From contig NZ_CM001022.1 of NCBI RefSeq assembly GCF_000165795.1, positions 1,397,812-1,461,811 on the forward strand: 64,000 nucleotides of DNA, read 5' to 3'. Both the position numbers and the translations under genes were made by a program. The stretch is from Aminomonas paucivorans DSM 12260. GTDB lineage: Bacteria; Synergistota; Synergistia; Synergistales; Synergistaceae. Below are positions 1 through 9,347 of this stretch, one piece after another. Position 1 is the stretch's first letter, and the number at the start of each line of letters is the position of its first letter. Below the pieces are notes generated by a model. It had not been told where the DNA came from, did no database searches, and saw only the letters and a program-made list of their open reading frames with translations.

Positions 1-2
1 AG

Positions 3-254
3 CCGGGCAAGTGCAAGTCTCACCCGGAGCACGAGATCTACCCCTACCTGCTTCGCAGTGTCTCCATTGACAGGCCGAACCAGGTATGGAGCACGGACAT
101 CACCTACCTTCCCATGAACAGCGGCTTCCTGTACCTTGTGGCGGTGATCGACTGGCACAGCCGGTACGTCCTGTCCTGGGGACTGTCCAACACCCTGGAC
201 GCGACCTTCTGCATCGAAGCTCTGGAAGAGGCCCTGTCCCAGGGGACACCGGAG
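3..254 (+). pseudogene. IS3-family transposase OrfB, N-terminal portion
   Basis: This open frame, partial at the left edge, encodes the start of the DDE integrase core. WSTDITYLPM carries the first catalytic Asp, followed by YLVAVIDWHSRYVLSW. It is cut at codon 252-254 by the inner IS5-family element; the read-through past 254 (stop at 285-287) is foreign sequence. Joining base 254 to base 1556 restores the expected PEIFNTDQGSQFTS, which contains the second catalytic Asp. The protein is therefore inactivated by insertion, not by decay. Confidence 0.85.
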
Positions 255-272
255 GGCGCCTCTAGAAATCCG
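255..272 (+). repeat. Left terminal inverted repeat of the IS5-family element
   Basis: It pairs imperfectly with the reverse complement of 1532-1549; the shared core is CCTCTA. It is preceded at 249-254 by CCGGAG, the left copy of the apparent 6-bp target duplication. Confidence 0.7.
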
Positions 273-379
273 ACCATCTGCGACTGAAGGAGCCCCATCA
301 AGGGTAGTACACTGAACCAATCGGGAGTCTCCCGGGAGAAGAAACACCGAAGCCCACCAGGAGAGGTGGTCCTGAGAAG

Positions 380-1415
380 ATGCGCCAGGGGAAACTGTTC
401 TTCGAAGAGATGGCCTATCAGCGACTGGACAAGGGTAAGGATCCCTTGGTGACCCTTGCGGAGACGGTGGACTGGCGTATTTTCGAAGAACCCCTTCGGG
501 CCTTCCGGGAGAGCCTGCGGACCACCGACTCCCCTGCGGGTCGCAAACCCTTCGACCCCCTGTTGATGTTCAAGATCCTGGTGCTCCAGTCCTTGTACAA
601 CCTGTCGGACGACGCCATGGAATACCAGATTCGAGACCGCCTCTCCTTCCAGCGCTTCTGCGATCTTTCCCTGGAGGACCGGGTCCCCGACGCCAAGACG
701 CTGTGGCTGTTTCGGGAACAGTTGACCCCAAGCGGGTCTGGTGGAACTCCTCTTCGCCCGGTTCGATGAAGCCCTTCGCCAGATGGGGTTGGAGGCCCGG
801 AAGGGACAGATCGTGGATGCCTCCCTGGTCAGCGTCCCCATCCAGAGAAACAGCCGGGAGGAGAACCGACAGATTCGGGAAGGCAACCCACCCCAGGAAT
901 GGAGCGAAGCCAAGTCTCGCCAGAAGGACACCGAAGCGAGATGGACTGTGAAGAACGGCAAGAGCACCTTCGGGTACAAGAACCACATCGAGGCGGACGT
1001 CTCCTGCAAACTCATTCGGCGTTATGCCGTCACCCCCGCCTCGGTGCACGACAGCCAGGTTTTCAAGGAATTGCTGGATCCCGGGAACACCAGCAAAGAC
1101 GTCTGGGCAGATGCGGCCTACCGTTCCGCTTCCCACCTGGAGTACCTGCGCCAGGAGGGGTACCGGGAGCACATCCAGAGGAAGGGGACCTCGGGGCACC
1201 CCCTGACCGGATGGGAGAAACAGGGCAACCGCACCCGATCTCGAACCCGCAGCCGGGTGGAACACATCTTTGCGGCCCAGAAACAGCAGGCGGGGACCCT
1301 TCTGCTGCGCAGCATCGGCCTGGCCCGAGCAAAGGCCCGCATCGGCCTTCGCAACCTGATCTACAACCTCCAGCGCTTCACCTACTTGGTGACGCAGGTC
1401 TACGTATGGGCCTGA
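380..1415 (+). pseudogene. IS5-family transposase, frameshifted
   Basis: The first part (380 to about 729) has the N-terminal helical domain of IS5-group transposases (FKILVLQSLYNLSDDAMEYQI). The second part, in the next frame to 1415, has the DDE core: GQIVDASLVSVP, FGYKNHIEADV, WADAAYR and the C-terminal RSRVEHIFAAQK. The frame changes at a run of four C at 726-729. With three C the sequence would read REQLTQAGLVELLFARF, the expected continuous protein of about 345 residues. A +1 change is needed, which is not the usual -1 programmed shift of IS elements, so this looks like a mutation or a sequencing error. Confidence 0.8.
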
Positions 1416-1531
1416 GGGGCAAGAGTGGCCCCTGATCCCTGGGAAAAGCCCTCCAGGGGGAGAGCCGAGCCCCAGCAGAGCCTACATGGGGGTGCACCCC
1501 GTCTGTTGCACGCAAAAGCGGTTCGAAAAAC

Positions 1532-1549
1532 GGGTTTTGTAGAGGTTCC
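1532..1549 (+). repeat. Right terminal inverted repeat of the IS5-family element
   Basis: It is the partner of 255-272. It is followed at 1550-1555 by CCGGAG, the right copy of the apparent target duplication, after which the outer transposase frame continues. Confidence 0.7.
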
Positions 1550-1555
1550 CCGGAG

Positions 1556-3251
<1,696 letters not shown>

Positions 3252-3481
3252 CACGGGGAAGGGGGGCTTCTCTTTTCCTGTCTGCTCCTGTCTGCCGGAG
3301 GCAGGAAAGCCCTCCAAAGCCTGCGGATGTCCCGGTGACCTCTTCATGGGACCTCCTGGGGAATCGCTCTCAGGAAGAGGCCTTGGCAGCGTTCTGCCCA
3401 GGTTTCCCCGGAGCGGAGGTTCTTCCTGCCCCCCGAATCCCACCCCAGGCTCCGTCGCCAAGCCCCTGTCTTTTCCCTTTG

Positions 3482-3518
3482 AGCCCCTTCCCTGTGCCCA
3501 AGGGGGCAGGGGCTTTTT
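3482..3518 (+). terminator. Rho-independent terminator after the phytase-like gene
   Basis: AGCCCCT (3482-3488) pairs with AGGGGCT (3508-3514), an inner GCCC/GGGC pair extends the stem, and a T run follows at 3514-3518. It sits in the only long gene-free stretch outside the IS (3252-3644), which otherwise holds only the promoter at 3563-3591. Confidence 0.6.
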
Positions 3519-3562
3519 CTGGTGCACGATTCCGAAATTGTTTGTTCTGGTGCTTCGGTCCT

Positions 3563-3591
3563 GTGACGAGAGGCTCGGTTTCCCCTATACT
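3563..3591 (+). promoter_or_regulatory. Sigma-70 type promoter for the surface protein and pilB
   Basis: GTGACG at 3563-3568 (4 of 6 match to TTGACA), a 17-base spacer, and TATACT at 3586-3591. It lies after a terminator and about 55 bases before a gene with a strong ribosome binding site, so the position is sensible. Confidence 0.5.
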
Positions 3592-3644
3592 CAATCCAGC
3601 TGCAATCTCACGTCCGGCCGAGTGGGCCGAAGGAGGAGACGCCC

Positions 3645-4409
3645 TTGTCCTGGAACCGTCTTGTTCGCACCCTGATGTTCGCCCTTCTGGGGGCGGCTCT
3701 TTGTTGCGCCCCCGCCCTTGGGACTCCCGCCGCCCCGGACGAGCCCTACCCGGCGGATGGAGCTTCCTCCGTGAGCCCTTATTCCCAGCTTCGCTGGGCC
3801 TGCGAGAGCGCCGACCAGTACGAGGTCTACCTTGGGACGACCCCGGACTTCCTCGACCCCGTGGGCACCGTAGCCACCAAGGCCTTCAAGCCCGTACCCA
3901 TCTTTGCCCCGGGACACACCTACTACTGGAGGATCGTGGCGCTGGAGACCGGAACGGGGAAAAGTGCTCCGGGCCCCGTCTGGTCCTTCACCACGGGAAC
4001 CGCCACGAACCTGCCCTCCAACCCCAACCCTCAGGACGGGGCCACGGAGGTCCGCCTTCACCCCACCATGACCTGGGACAGCGATGCCGCCCAATGGGTC
4101 GTCCGTTTCGGCACCTCCGAGACGGGGCTAAGCCAGACCCTGACCACCGCAGTGCGATCCTATTCTCTCAGCGAAGACCTGAAACCCGGCGTCCAGTACT
4201 TCTGGCAGGTGACGGCGATCTACCCGGGGGGCATCCTCCGGGACGGCCCCGTCTGGACCTTCACCGCCACCCGGACGGTCCCCCCGTCTCCGGGAGATCT
4301 CACCTGGGACAGCGGCGGCGGCTGCTCCGTCTGGGGTTCCGGCCTCTCCGGCGTGGGGGTCTTCCTGGCCGCAACGGGGGTTCTCCTGGCGTCCCGGCGC
4401 CGCAGGTAG
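3645..4409 (+). CDS. Secreted FN3-like repeat protein with Synergist-CTERM sorting signal
   Basis: The TTG start has AGGAGGAG at 3631-3638. A signal peptide covers residues 1-26 (MFALLGAALCCAPALG). Two fibronectin-III-like beta-sandwich repeats follow; each begins with a P..G...V....L.W pattern and ends YYWRIVAL or YFWQVTAIY followed by PVW.FT. The C-terminus has SGGGC, a hydrophobic helix (GLSGVGVFLAATGVLLA) and RRRR, the tripartite layout of the Synergist-CTERM sorting domain. The protein is thus predicted to be exported and then processed or anchored at the cell surface. It lies 11 bases before pilB and may share its mRNA. Function beyond a surface role is unknown. Confidence 0.75.
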   Translation: MSWNRLVRTLMFALLGAALCCAPALGTPAAPDEPYPADGASSVSPYSQLRWACESADQYEVYLGTTPDFLDPVGTVATKAFKPVPIFAPGHTYYWRIVALETGTGKSAPGPVWSFTTGTATNLPSNPNPQDGATEVRLHPTMTWDSDAAQWVVRFGTSETGLSQTLTTAVRSYSLSEDLKPGVQYFWQVTAIYPGGILRDGPVWTFTATRTVPPSPGDLTWDSGGGCSVWGSGLSGVGVFLAATGVLLASRRRR

Positions 4410-4420
4410 AGGCGGGCCCC

Positions 4421-6112
4421 ATGGCGGAAGTCCAGCGCCACCTTCGGCTGGGAGACCTGTTGGTTCAGGCGGGGGCCATCTCCGAGGTCAACCTGGAGTC
4501 GGCCCTGCAGGAGCAGAAGGGCTCCTTTCTGCGCCTGGGGGAGATCCTCCTCAAGAACGGCTGGCTCACGGAAAAGCAGCTTGCGGAGGCCCTGAGCCGC
4601 CAGATGAAAATTCCCCTGGTCTCGCTGGCCCGGTACCGCCCCAGTCCGGAGGCCCTCAAGATCATCCCCGAATCCCTGGCCCGAAGGCTGGAAGTGGTTC
4701 CTCTGAGCATTCTGGAGACCGAAGCCGTGTCCGTGGCCATGTCGGACCCCCTGAACGTTCTGGCTCTGGACGAGTTGCGCATGGTGACGGGCCGGAACAT
4801 CGAACTCAGCGTCGCCACCGCCTCGGACATCCGTCGGGCCTTCGACCAGTTCTACCGCGTCCAGGCCAGCCTGGAGGAGGCCATGGTGGAGGTGATGGAG
4901 GACCGTAAATCCTCCGGGATCGGGACGGACGGCGGGCTGAACCTCCTGGACATCAGCGTGGACGACGCGCCGGTGGTGAAGCTGGTGAACAACATCCTGG
5001 AGCAGGCGGTGCGGGAGGGGGCCTCGGACATCCACATCGAGGGGTTCGAGCGGAACTCCCGGGTGCGTTTCCGCATCGACGGGACCCTCTTCGACGCCCT
5101 GGAGTACCCCAAGAACCTGCACCCCGCGGTGTGCTCCCGCATCAAGATCATGAGCGGCATGGACATTTCCGAGCGTCGTCGTCCCCAGGACGGCCGCCTG
5201 CTGGTGAAGATCCTCTCCCGTAAGGTGGACCTGCGCGTTTCGTCCCTTCCCGCCCTCTACGGCGAGAAGATCGTCATGCGTCTCCTGGATCAGGAGAACG
5301 CCATGGTGGGTTTGGAAAAGCTGGGCCTGGAACCCCAAGAGCGGGGGCTGGTGGAGGACATGATCGCCTACCCCTACGGCATCGTTCTGGTCACGGGGCC
5401 CACGGGAAGCGGAAAATCCACCAGCCTCTACTCCCTCCTGGAGATGCTCAACACCCCCCAGGTGAACATCATCACCGTGGAGGACCCGGTGGAGTACACC
5501 ATCCAGGGGGTCAACCAGGTGCAGGTGAACGAAAAGGCGGGGCTGACCTTCAGCGAGACCCTCCGTTCCATCCTGCGCCAGGACCCGGACAAGATCATGG
5601 TGGGGGAGATCCGGGACCAGGAGACCGCCCAGCTCGCCATCCGGGCGGCCCTCACGGGACACCTGGTGCTCTCCACCCTGCACACCAACGATGCCCCCAG
5701 CGCCGTGGCCCGGCTGGTGGACATGGGCATCCAGCCCTTCATGGTGGCCTCCTCCCTGGTGGCGGTGGTGGCCCAGCGACTGGTCCGCCGCCTCTGCCCG
5801 GCCTGCAAGAAGGAACAGGTCCTCCCCCCGCAGGTGCTCAAGGGCTTCGGACTGCCGGAGGACGCGGTGACCTACCTTCCCGTGGGGTGCGAAGAGTGCC
5901 GAGGCACGGGGTACAAGGGCCGGACGGCCATTTTTGAAATCCTCCTGGTGGACGAGGACGTCCGCCGGGCCATCGTGGAGGAGCTTCCCTCCCACGCCCT
6001 CCGGCAGCTGGCGGTGAGCAAGGGCATGACCACCCTCCGTCAGGCGGGGATCCGCAAGATCCTGGCGGGGATCACCAGCGTGGAGGAAATGATGAGCGAG
6101 ACCATGCAATAG
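4421..6112 (+). CDS. pilB: Type IV pilus extension ATPase PilB
   Basis: The 563-residue protein is of normal length for PilB/GspE. The N-terminal part (about 8-150) is the MshEN/T2SSE-N type (LRLGDLLVQAGAISEVNL). The ATPase domain has Walker A GPTGSGKST near residue 326, an Asp box (TVEDPVEY), Walker B KIMVGEIRD and a His box (GHLVLSTLHTND). A zinc-binding tetracysteine is present (C459, C462, C490, C493), as in true extension ATPases. It powers pilin polymerisation at the inner membrane platform PilC. The ATG at 4421 was chosen because homology begins there; the ribosome binding site is weak (GAGGCGGG). Confidence 0.95.
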   Translation: MAEVQRHLRLGDLLVQAGAISEVNLESALQEQKGSFLRLGEILLKNGWLTEKQLAEALSRQMKIPLVSLARYRPSPEALKIIPESLARRLEVVPLSILETEAVSVAMSDPLNVLALDELRMVTGRNIELSVATASDIRRAFDQFYRVQASLEEAMVEVMEDRKSSGIGTDGGLNLLDISVDDAPVVKLVNNILEQAVREGASDIHIEGFERNSRVRFRIDGTLFDALEYPKNLHPAVCSRIKIMSGMDISERRRPQDGRLLVKILSRKVDLRVSSLPALYGEKIVMRLLDQENAMVGLEKLGLEPQERGLVEDMIAYPYGIVLVTGPTGSGKSTSLYSLLEMLNTPQVNIITVEDPVEYTIQGVNQVQVNEKAGLTFSETLRSILRQDPDKIMVGEIRDQETAQLAIRAALTGHLVLSTLHTNDAPSAVARLVDMGIQPFMVASSLVAVVAQRLVRRLCPACKKEQVLPPQVLKGFGLPEDAVTYLPVGCEECRGTGYKGRTAIFEILLVDEDVRRAIVEELPSHALRQLAVSKGMTTLRQAGIRKILAGITSVEEMMSETMQ

Positions 6113-6123
6113 GAGGCGTGGAC

Positions 6124-7254
6124 ATGGCGACCCCGGGTTTCCGTTCTCTGCTCTACGAACTCATCCGGCGCAGCGGCAGCGACCTGCACCTGGGAGTGGG
6201 CACCAGCCCCGCCGTCCGCGTGGACGGCACGCTGGTCTACCTCAACACCCCCGCCCTGACCCATGCGGACCTCCTGGAGCACCTGGGGGAACTGCTTCCT
6301 CCAGGGAAGGGGGAAGTGTTGGAACGAGAAAAGGAGTTGGACTTCAGCTTCTCCTACCTGGAGGGGAGCGAGTCCGCCCGGTTTCGGGTAAACTGCTCCT
6401 TCGAGCGGGGCAACCCGGCCGTGGCGCTGCGCATGATCCCCACCAACGTGCGCACCACCCGTCAGCTGTGCCTCCCCCCCTCGGTGGACCAGGTGGCAGA
6501 GCGGCTGCGGGGACTCTTCCTCGTCACGGGCCCCACGGGTTCGGGGAAGAGCACCACCCTGGCGGCCCTGGTGCAGCAGGTGAACATGACCCGGCCCTGC
6601 CACGTGGTGACCGTGGAGGACCCGGTGGAGTATCTGTTCCGCTCCGAGCGGGCCATGATCCACCAGCGGGAGGTGGGGACGGACACCCACTCCTTCGCCG
6701 AGGCCTTAAAGCGCGTGCTTCGCCAGGACCCGGACGTCATCATGATCGGGGAGATGCGGGATCTGGAGACGGTTTCCGCGGCGGTCACCGCCGCCGAGAC
6801 GGGACACCTGGTGTTGGCCACCCTTCATACCCCCGACGCCCCCCAGACGGTGGACCGGATCGTGGACGTCTTCCCGTCCTACCAGCAGCCCCAGGTGCGG
6901 ATGCAGCTTGCCAACATCCTGGTGGGCATCTGCTCCCAGCAACTCATCCCCCTTCCCGGAGGGGGCCGCACCGTGGCCACGGAGCTTCTCTGGGCCACCC
7001 CGGCGGTGCGCAACTGCATCCGGGAGGGCAAGACCTCCCAGATCAAGAGCCTCCTCCAGACGGGAGCCGCCCAGGGCATGCACACCATGGACCAGGACCT
7101 GGCCCGGCAGTATCGGGAGGGGGTCCTTCCCCGAGACCTGCTCCCCCAGTTCGCCTTCGACCCCAAGGAACTGGAAAGGCTCCTCCTCCCGGGGGGAGAG
7201 GGGGCGTTCTCTGGGTCCAGAGGCCCGTTGCGCAATTCCGAGACAACGCTATAA
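6124..7254 (+). CDS. pilT: Type IV pilus retraction ATPase PilT
   Basis: The 376-residue ATPase has the PilT N-terminal PAS-like domain (RRSGSDLHLGVGTSPAVRVDG), Walker A GPTGSGKST near residue 136, VTVEDPVEY, Walker B DVIMIGEMRD and the PilT C-terminal signature AVRNCIREGKTSQI. It drives pilus depolymerisation and twitching. ATG 6124 is preferred over GTG 6118 because AGGAGG at 6111-6116 is correctly spaced only for the ATG. The gene follows pilB by 11 bases. Its last codons contain the promoter for pilC. Confidence 0.95.
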   Translation: MATPGFRSLLYELIRRSGSDLHLGVGTSPAVRVDGTLVYLNTPALTHADLLEHLGELLPPGKGEVLEREKELDFSFSYLEGSESARFRVNCSFERGNPAVALRMIPTNVRTTRQLCLPPSVDQVAERLRGLFLVTGPTGSGKSTTLAALVQQVNMTRPCHVVTVEDPVEYLFRSERAMIHQREVGTDTHSFAEALKRVLRQDPDVIMIGEMRDLETVSAAVTAAETGHLVLATLHTPDAPQTVDRIVDVFPSYQQPQVRMQLANILVGICSQQLIPLPGGGRTVATELLWATPAVRNCIREGKTSQIKSLLQTGAAQGMHTMDQDLARQYREGVLPRDLLPQFAFDPKELERLLLPGGEGAFSGSRGPLRNSETTL

Positions 7255-7255
7255 T
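7228..7255 (+). promoter_or_regulatory. Strong sigma-70 promoter for pilC and the pilin operon
   Basis: TTGCGC at 7228-7233, a 16-base spacer and a perfect TATAAT at 7250-7255, overlapping the pilT stop codon. It is AT-rich in a GC-rich setting. Transcription would begin near 7262, just before the hairpin at 7265-7289. Confidence 0.65.
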
Positions 7256-7264
7256 TATGTAGAG

Positions 7265-7289
7265 GATGATTATTTCAATAACCATCATC
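7265..7289 (+). promoter_or_regulatory. Inverted repeat at the predicted pilC transcription start
   Basis: GATGAT (7265-7270) pairs with ATCATC (7284-7289); TAT/ATA extends the stem around a TTCA loop, with ACC bulged. It could be an operator or a 5' mRNA hairpin that protects or regulates the pilC-pilin message. Function is inferred from position only. Confidence 0.45.
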
Positions 7290-7306
7290 TTGTTTGAGGT
7301 GGTGCG

Positions 7307-8530
7307 GTGAACTTCCAATATCGAGCCCGAGGAGCAGGCGGCGTCGTGCAGACCGGCACGGTGGAGTTTGCCAACCAGGACGGGGCGGTGGACTGGATCC
7401 GCAAGCAGGGGTGGGTGCCCATCTCCGTCACCGAGGCGGGAGAGAGGGGCAGCAGCAAGAGCCGGCAGGGAACAGCCCGACGTTCCCTCTTCGCCCCGAG
7501 GATCCGCCTCAAGGACAAGGCCCTGGCCTTCCGGCAGATGTCCACCATGGTGGCCGCAGGCATCACCGTGGCCGGGGCGCTCAACATCCTGGAGGACCAG
7601 ATCCAGAACAAGGCCCTGGCGGCGGCCTTCACCCGAGTGGGAAAGGGGGTGGCGGCGGGATTCTCCCTGGGGACATCCCTGCGCAGGGAAGCGGCCTTTT
7701 CTCCCCTCATGGTGGCGCTGATCCAGGCGGGGGAGGAAGGGGGCGTGCTGGACCTGAGCCTCCAGCGCCTCTCGGACTTCCTGGAAAAACAGGAAGCCCT
7801 TCGGCGCAAAGTCCTCTCCGCGGTCACCTACCCCCTGGTGGTGCTTCTGGTGTGCGCCCTGGTGATGGTGCTGCTGGTGTTCGTGGTGATCCCCAAGTTC
7901 TCCGCCGTCTTCAGCCATCTGGGGGTCCCCCTGCCCTGGGTTACGCGAGCCATGTTCGGCAGCGCCCTGTGGCTGAAAGACCACCTGCCCCATATAGGCG
8001 TCGCCCTTGCCCTGTCCACCCTGGGTCTCCTGGGGCTGCGTCGCCTGGAGAGCTTTCGCAACGCCTGGGACAAATGGAAGCTCCGCATGCCCCTCTTCGG
8101 GGACATCCTGTACAAAAGCGTCCTGGCCCGCAGCTTTCGCACCTTCGGAACCCTGGTGGCCTCGGGAGTGCCGCTGCTTCAGTGCCTGGAGATGTCCTCC
8201 CAGGTGGCGGACAACCACCACGTGGCCCGCTCGTACCTGACCCTGCGGGACGCGGCGGAGAAGGGCGTTCCCCTTCACGCGGTGGCCAAGAAGAACAAGC
8301 TCTTTCCCCCCATGGTGTGCCACATGATGGCCATCGGGGAGGAGACGGGAAAGCTGGAGGAGATGCTGGGGAAGATCGCCGACTGGTACGAGATGGAGCT
8401 GGAGGAGAAGGTCAAGCAGCTCACCTCCATCCTGGAGCCGGTGCTCATCCTCTTCGTGGGGGGCGTGGTGGCCCTGGTGGCCCTGGCCATCTTCCTGCCC
8501 ATCACCCAGGCGATCCAAAGCATGATGTGA
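7307..8530 (+). CDS. pilC: Type IV pilus inner-membrane platform protein PilC
   Basis: The 407-residue GspF/PilC protein has two T2SSF domains (about 70-190 and 275-400), each starting with the family pattern (FRQMSTMVAAGITVAGALNIL and FRTFGTLVASGVPLLQCLEM). Membrane segments lie near 170-190, 225-245 and 375-395; VNFQYRARGA is the usual start. The GTG at 7307 has TTGAGGT upstream. PilC anchors the ATPases and loads pilins. It is the first gene after the promoter at 7228-7255. Confidence 0.95.
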   Translation: MNFQYRARGAGGVVQTGTVEFANQDGAVDWIRKQGWVPISVTEAGERGSSKSRQGTARRSLFAPRIRLKDKALAFRQMSTMVAAGITVAGALNILEDQIQNKALAAAFTRVGKGVAAGFSLGTSLRREAAFSPLMVALIQAGEEGGVLDLSLQRLSDFLEKQEALRRKVLSAVTYPLVVLLVCALVMVLLVFVVIPKFSAVFSHLGVPLPWVTRAMFGSALWLKDHLPHIGVALALSTLGLLGLRRLESFRNAWDKWKLRMPLFGDILYKSVLARSFRTFGTLVASGVPLLQCLEMSSQVADNHHVARSYLTLRDAAEKGVPLHAVAKKNKLFPPMVCHMMAIGEETGKLEEMLGKIADWYEMELEEKVKQLTSILEPVLILFVGGVVALVALAIFLPITQAIQSMM

Positions 8531-8566
8531 GCAAGAGAACCACAACACATAGAGGAGGTCGTTATC

Positions 8567-8980
8567 ATGCGGAATGGTGCCCTGAAGAACCTGAGGGAAC
8601 GGAAGCGCAAGGGATTCACCCTGGTGGAGCTGCTCATCGTCATCATCATCATCGGGATCCTTGCAGGAGCGATGTTGCTGGTGGCGGGGGCGGGAACGGA
8701 TAAGGCGGAAGCCACGAAGATCGTCAGCGACCTGAGGTCTTTGAAGAGTGCATCGTTGATGTACTATGCTGATAAGAATTCATGGCCGTCTAAGATTGAC
8801 GATATTAAGGATTATATGGATCGCGAGATTGGAGCAAATTTTACAATTACAAGTAAAGATGGAAACCCTTACGTACAGAGGACTGATATAGACAAGAAGG
8901 TTATTGTTAAGCTGAATGACATGGCAACTGCTTCGGGTATCAGCGTAGATGCTACCGCAGCTGCCATGAGGATTAAATAG
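8567..8980 (+). CDS. pilA: Major type IV pilin (prepilin)
   Basis: The short, positively charged leader ends at the prepilin peptidase site G|FTLVELLIVIIIIGILAG, with Glu5 present. The mature protein is about 121 residues, with the usual hydrophobic N-terminal helix and a small globular C-terminal domain. The start ATG has AGAGGAGG upstream. Bases 8761-8940 contain 68 G+C in 180 (38%) by hand count, far below the neighbours. The conserved helix is GC-rich and the exposed domain is AT-rich, so the gene looks mosaic. Its strong leader and position after pilC make it the likely major subunit. Confidence 0.9.
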   Translation: MRNGALKNLRERKRKGFTLVELLIVIIIIGILAGAMLLVAGAGTDKAEATKIVSDLRSLKSASLMYYADKNSWPSKIDDIKDYMDREIGANFTITSKDGNPYVQRTDIDKKVIVKLNDMATASGISVDATAAAMRIK

Positions 8981-9002
8981 GAACTGAAGGCCCTGTAATC
9001 GA

Positions 9003-9347
9003 TTGACGCGCAGACATGCCTTTGCCCTGGTGGAATCCCTGATCGCCCTGGTGATTCTGACGATCGTCCTCTTTTCCCTGGCCGCGTCGGTGCTGTTTTC
9101 TCATGTCATGGCGCTGCACACGCTGCAGAAGGAGGGGGCCTACCGGGTGGGGCTGGAGGCGTTGGAGACGCTGGAGGCGGGGTCGATCCCCGTCTCCGGC
9201 GTCCTTCCCTACCAGGTCACGTTGGCCTCCGCAGACCTGGCGGAGGGACGAAGCCACACCGCCCGGGTCACCTGGCAATCCCCCCTGGGACCTCGGGAGA
9301 CGACGTTGCAGAGGGTGGTGCCCCGAAATGCCTCCCTGGTCCCTTAG
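9003..9347 (+). CDS. Minor type IV pilin-like protein (PilV/GspI type)
   Basis: The 114-residue protein begins MTRRHA|FALVESLIALVILTIVL, a type III signal with Ala rather than Gly before the cleavage point and Glu5 kept. The TTG start is imposed by the frame; a weak GAAGG precedes it by 12 bases. It overlaps the next gene by 20 bases, suggesting coupled translation. Minor pilins prime assembly and may present PilY1 at the tip. Confidence 0.75.
   Translation: MTRRHAFALVESLIALVILTIVLFSLAASVLFSHVMALHTLQKEGAYRVGLEALETLEAGSIPVSGVLPYQVTLASADLAEGRSHTARVTWQSPLGPRETTLQRVVPRNASLVP

Larger units (their letters stand above)
255..1549 (+). mobile_element. IS5-family insertion sequence (complete, 1295 bp)
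   Basis: This element is inserted in the IS3-family transposase. Imperfect terminal inverted repeats lie at 255-272 and 1532-1549 (13 of 18 positions match). A direct repeat CCGGAG flanks it at 249-254 and 1550-1555, the apparent target duplication. Its boundaries are fixed independently: deleting 255-1555 restores the outer transposase frame. It carries one transposase gene with a frameshift. Bases 1416-1531 hold no gene that I can see. Confidence 0.85.

Noticed and set aside
255-380. Continuation of the IS3 transposase to the stop at 285-287 as a natural C-terminus
   Set aside because: The residues after 254 are IS5-family terminal sequence; the true continuation is at 1556.
4220-6109. Long minus-strand open frame (629 codons) opposite pilB
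   Set aside because: It is antisense to a certain gene; high-GC coding sequence creates such shadows, and the translation is His/Gly-rich with no domain.
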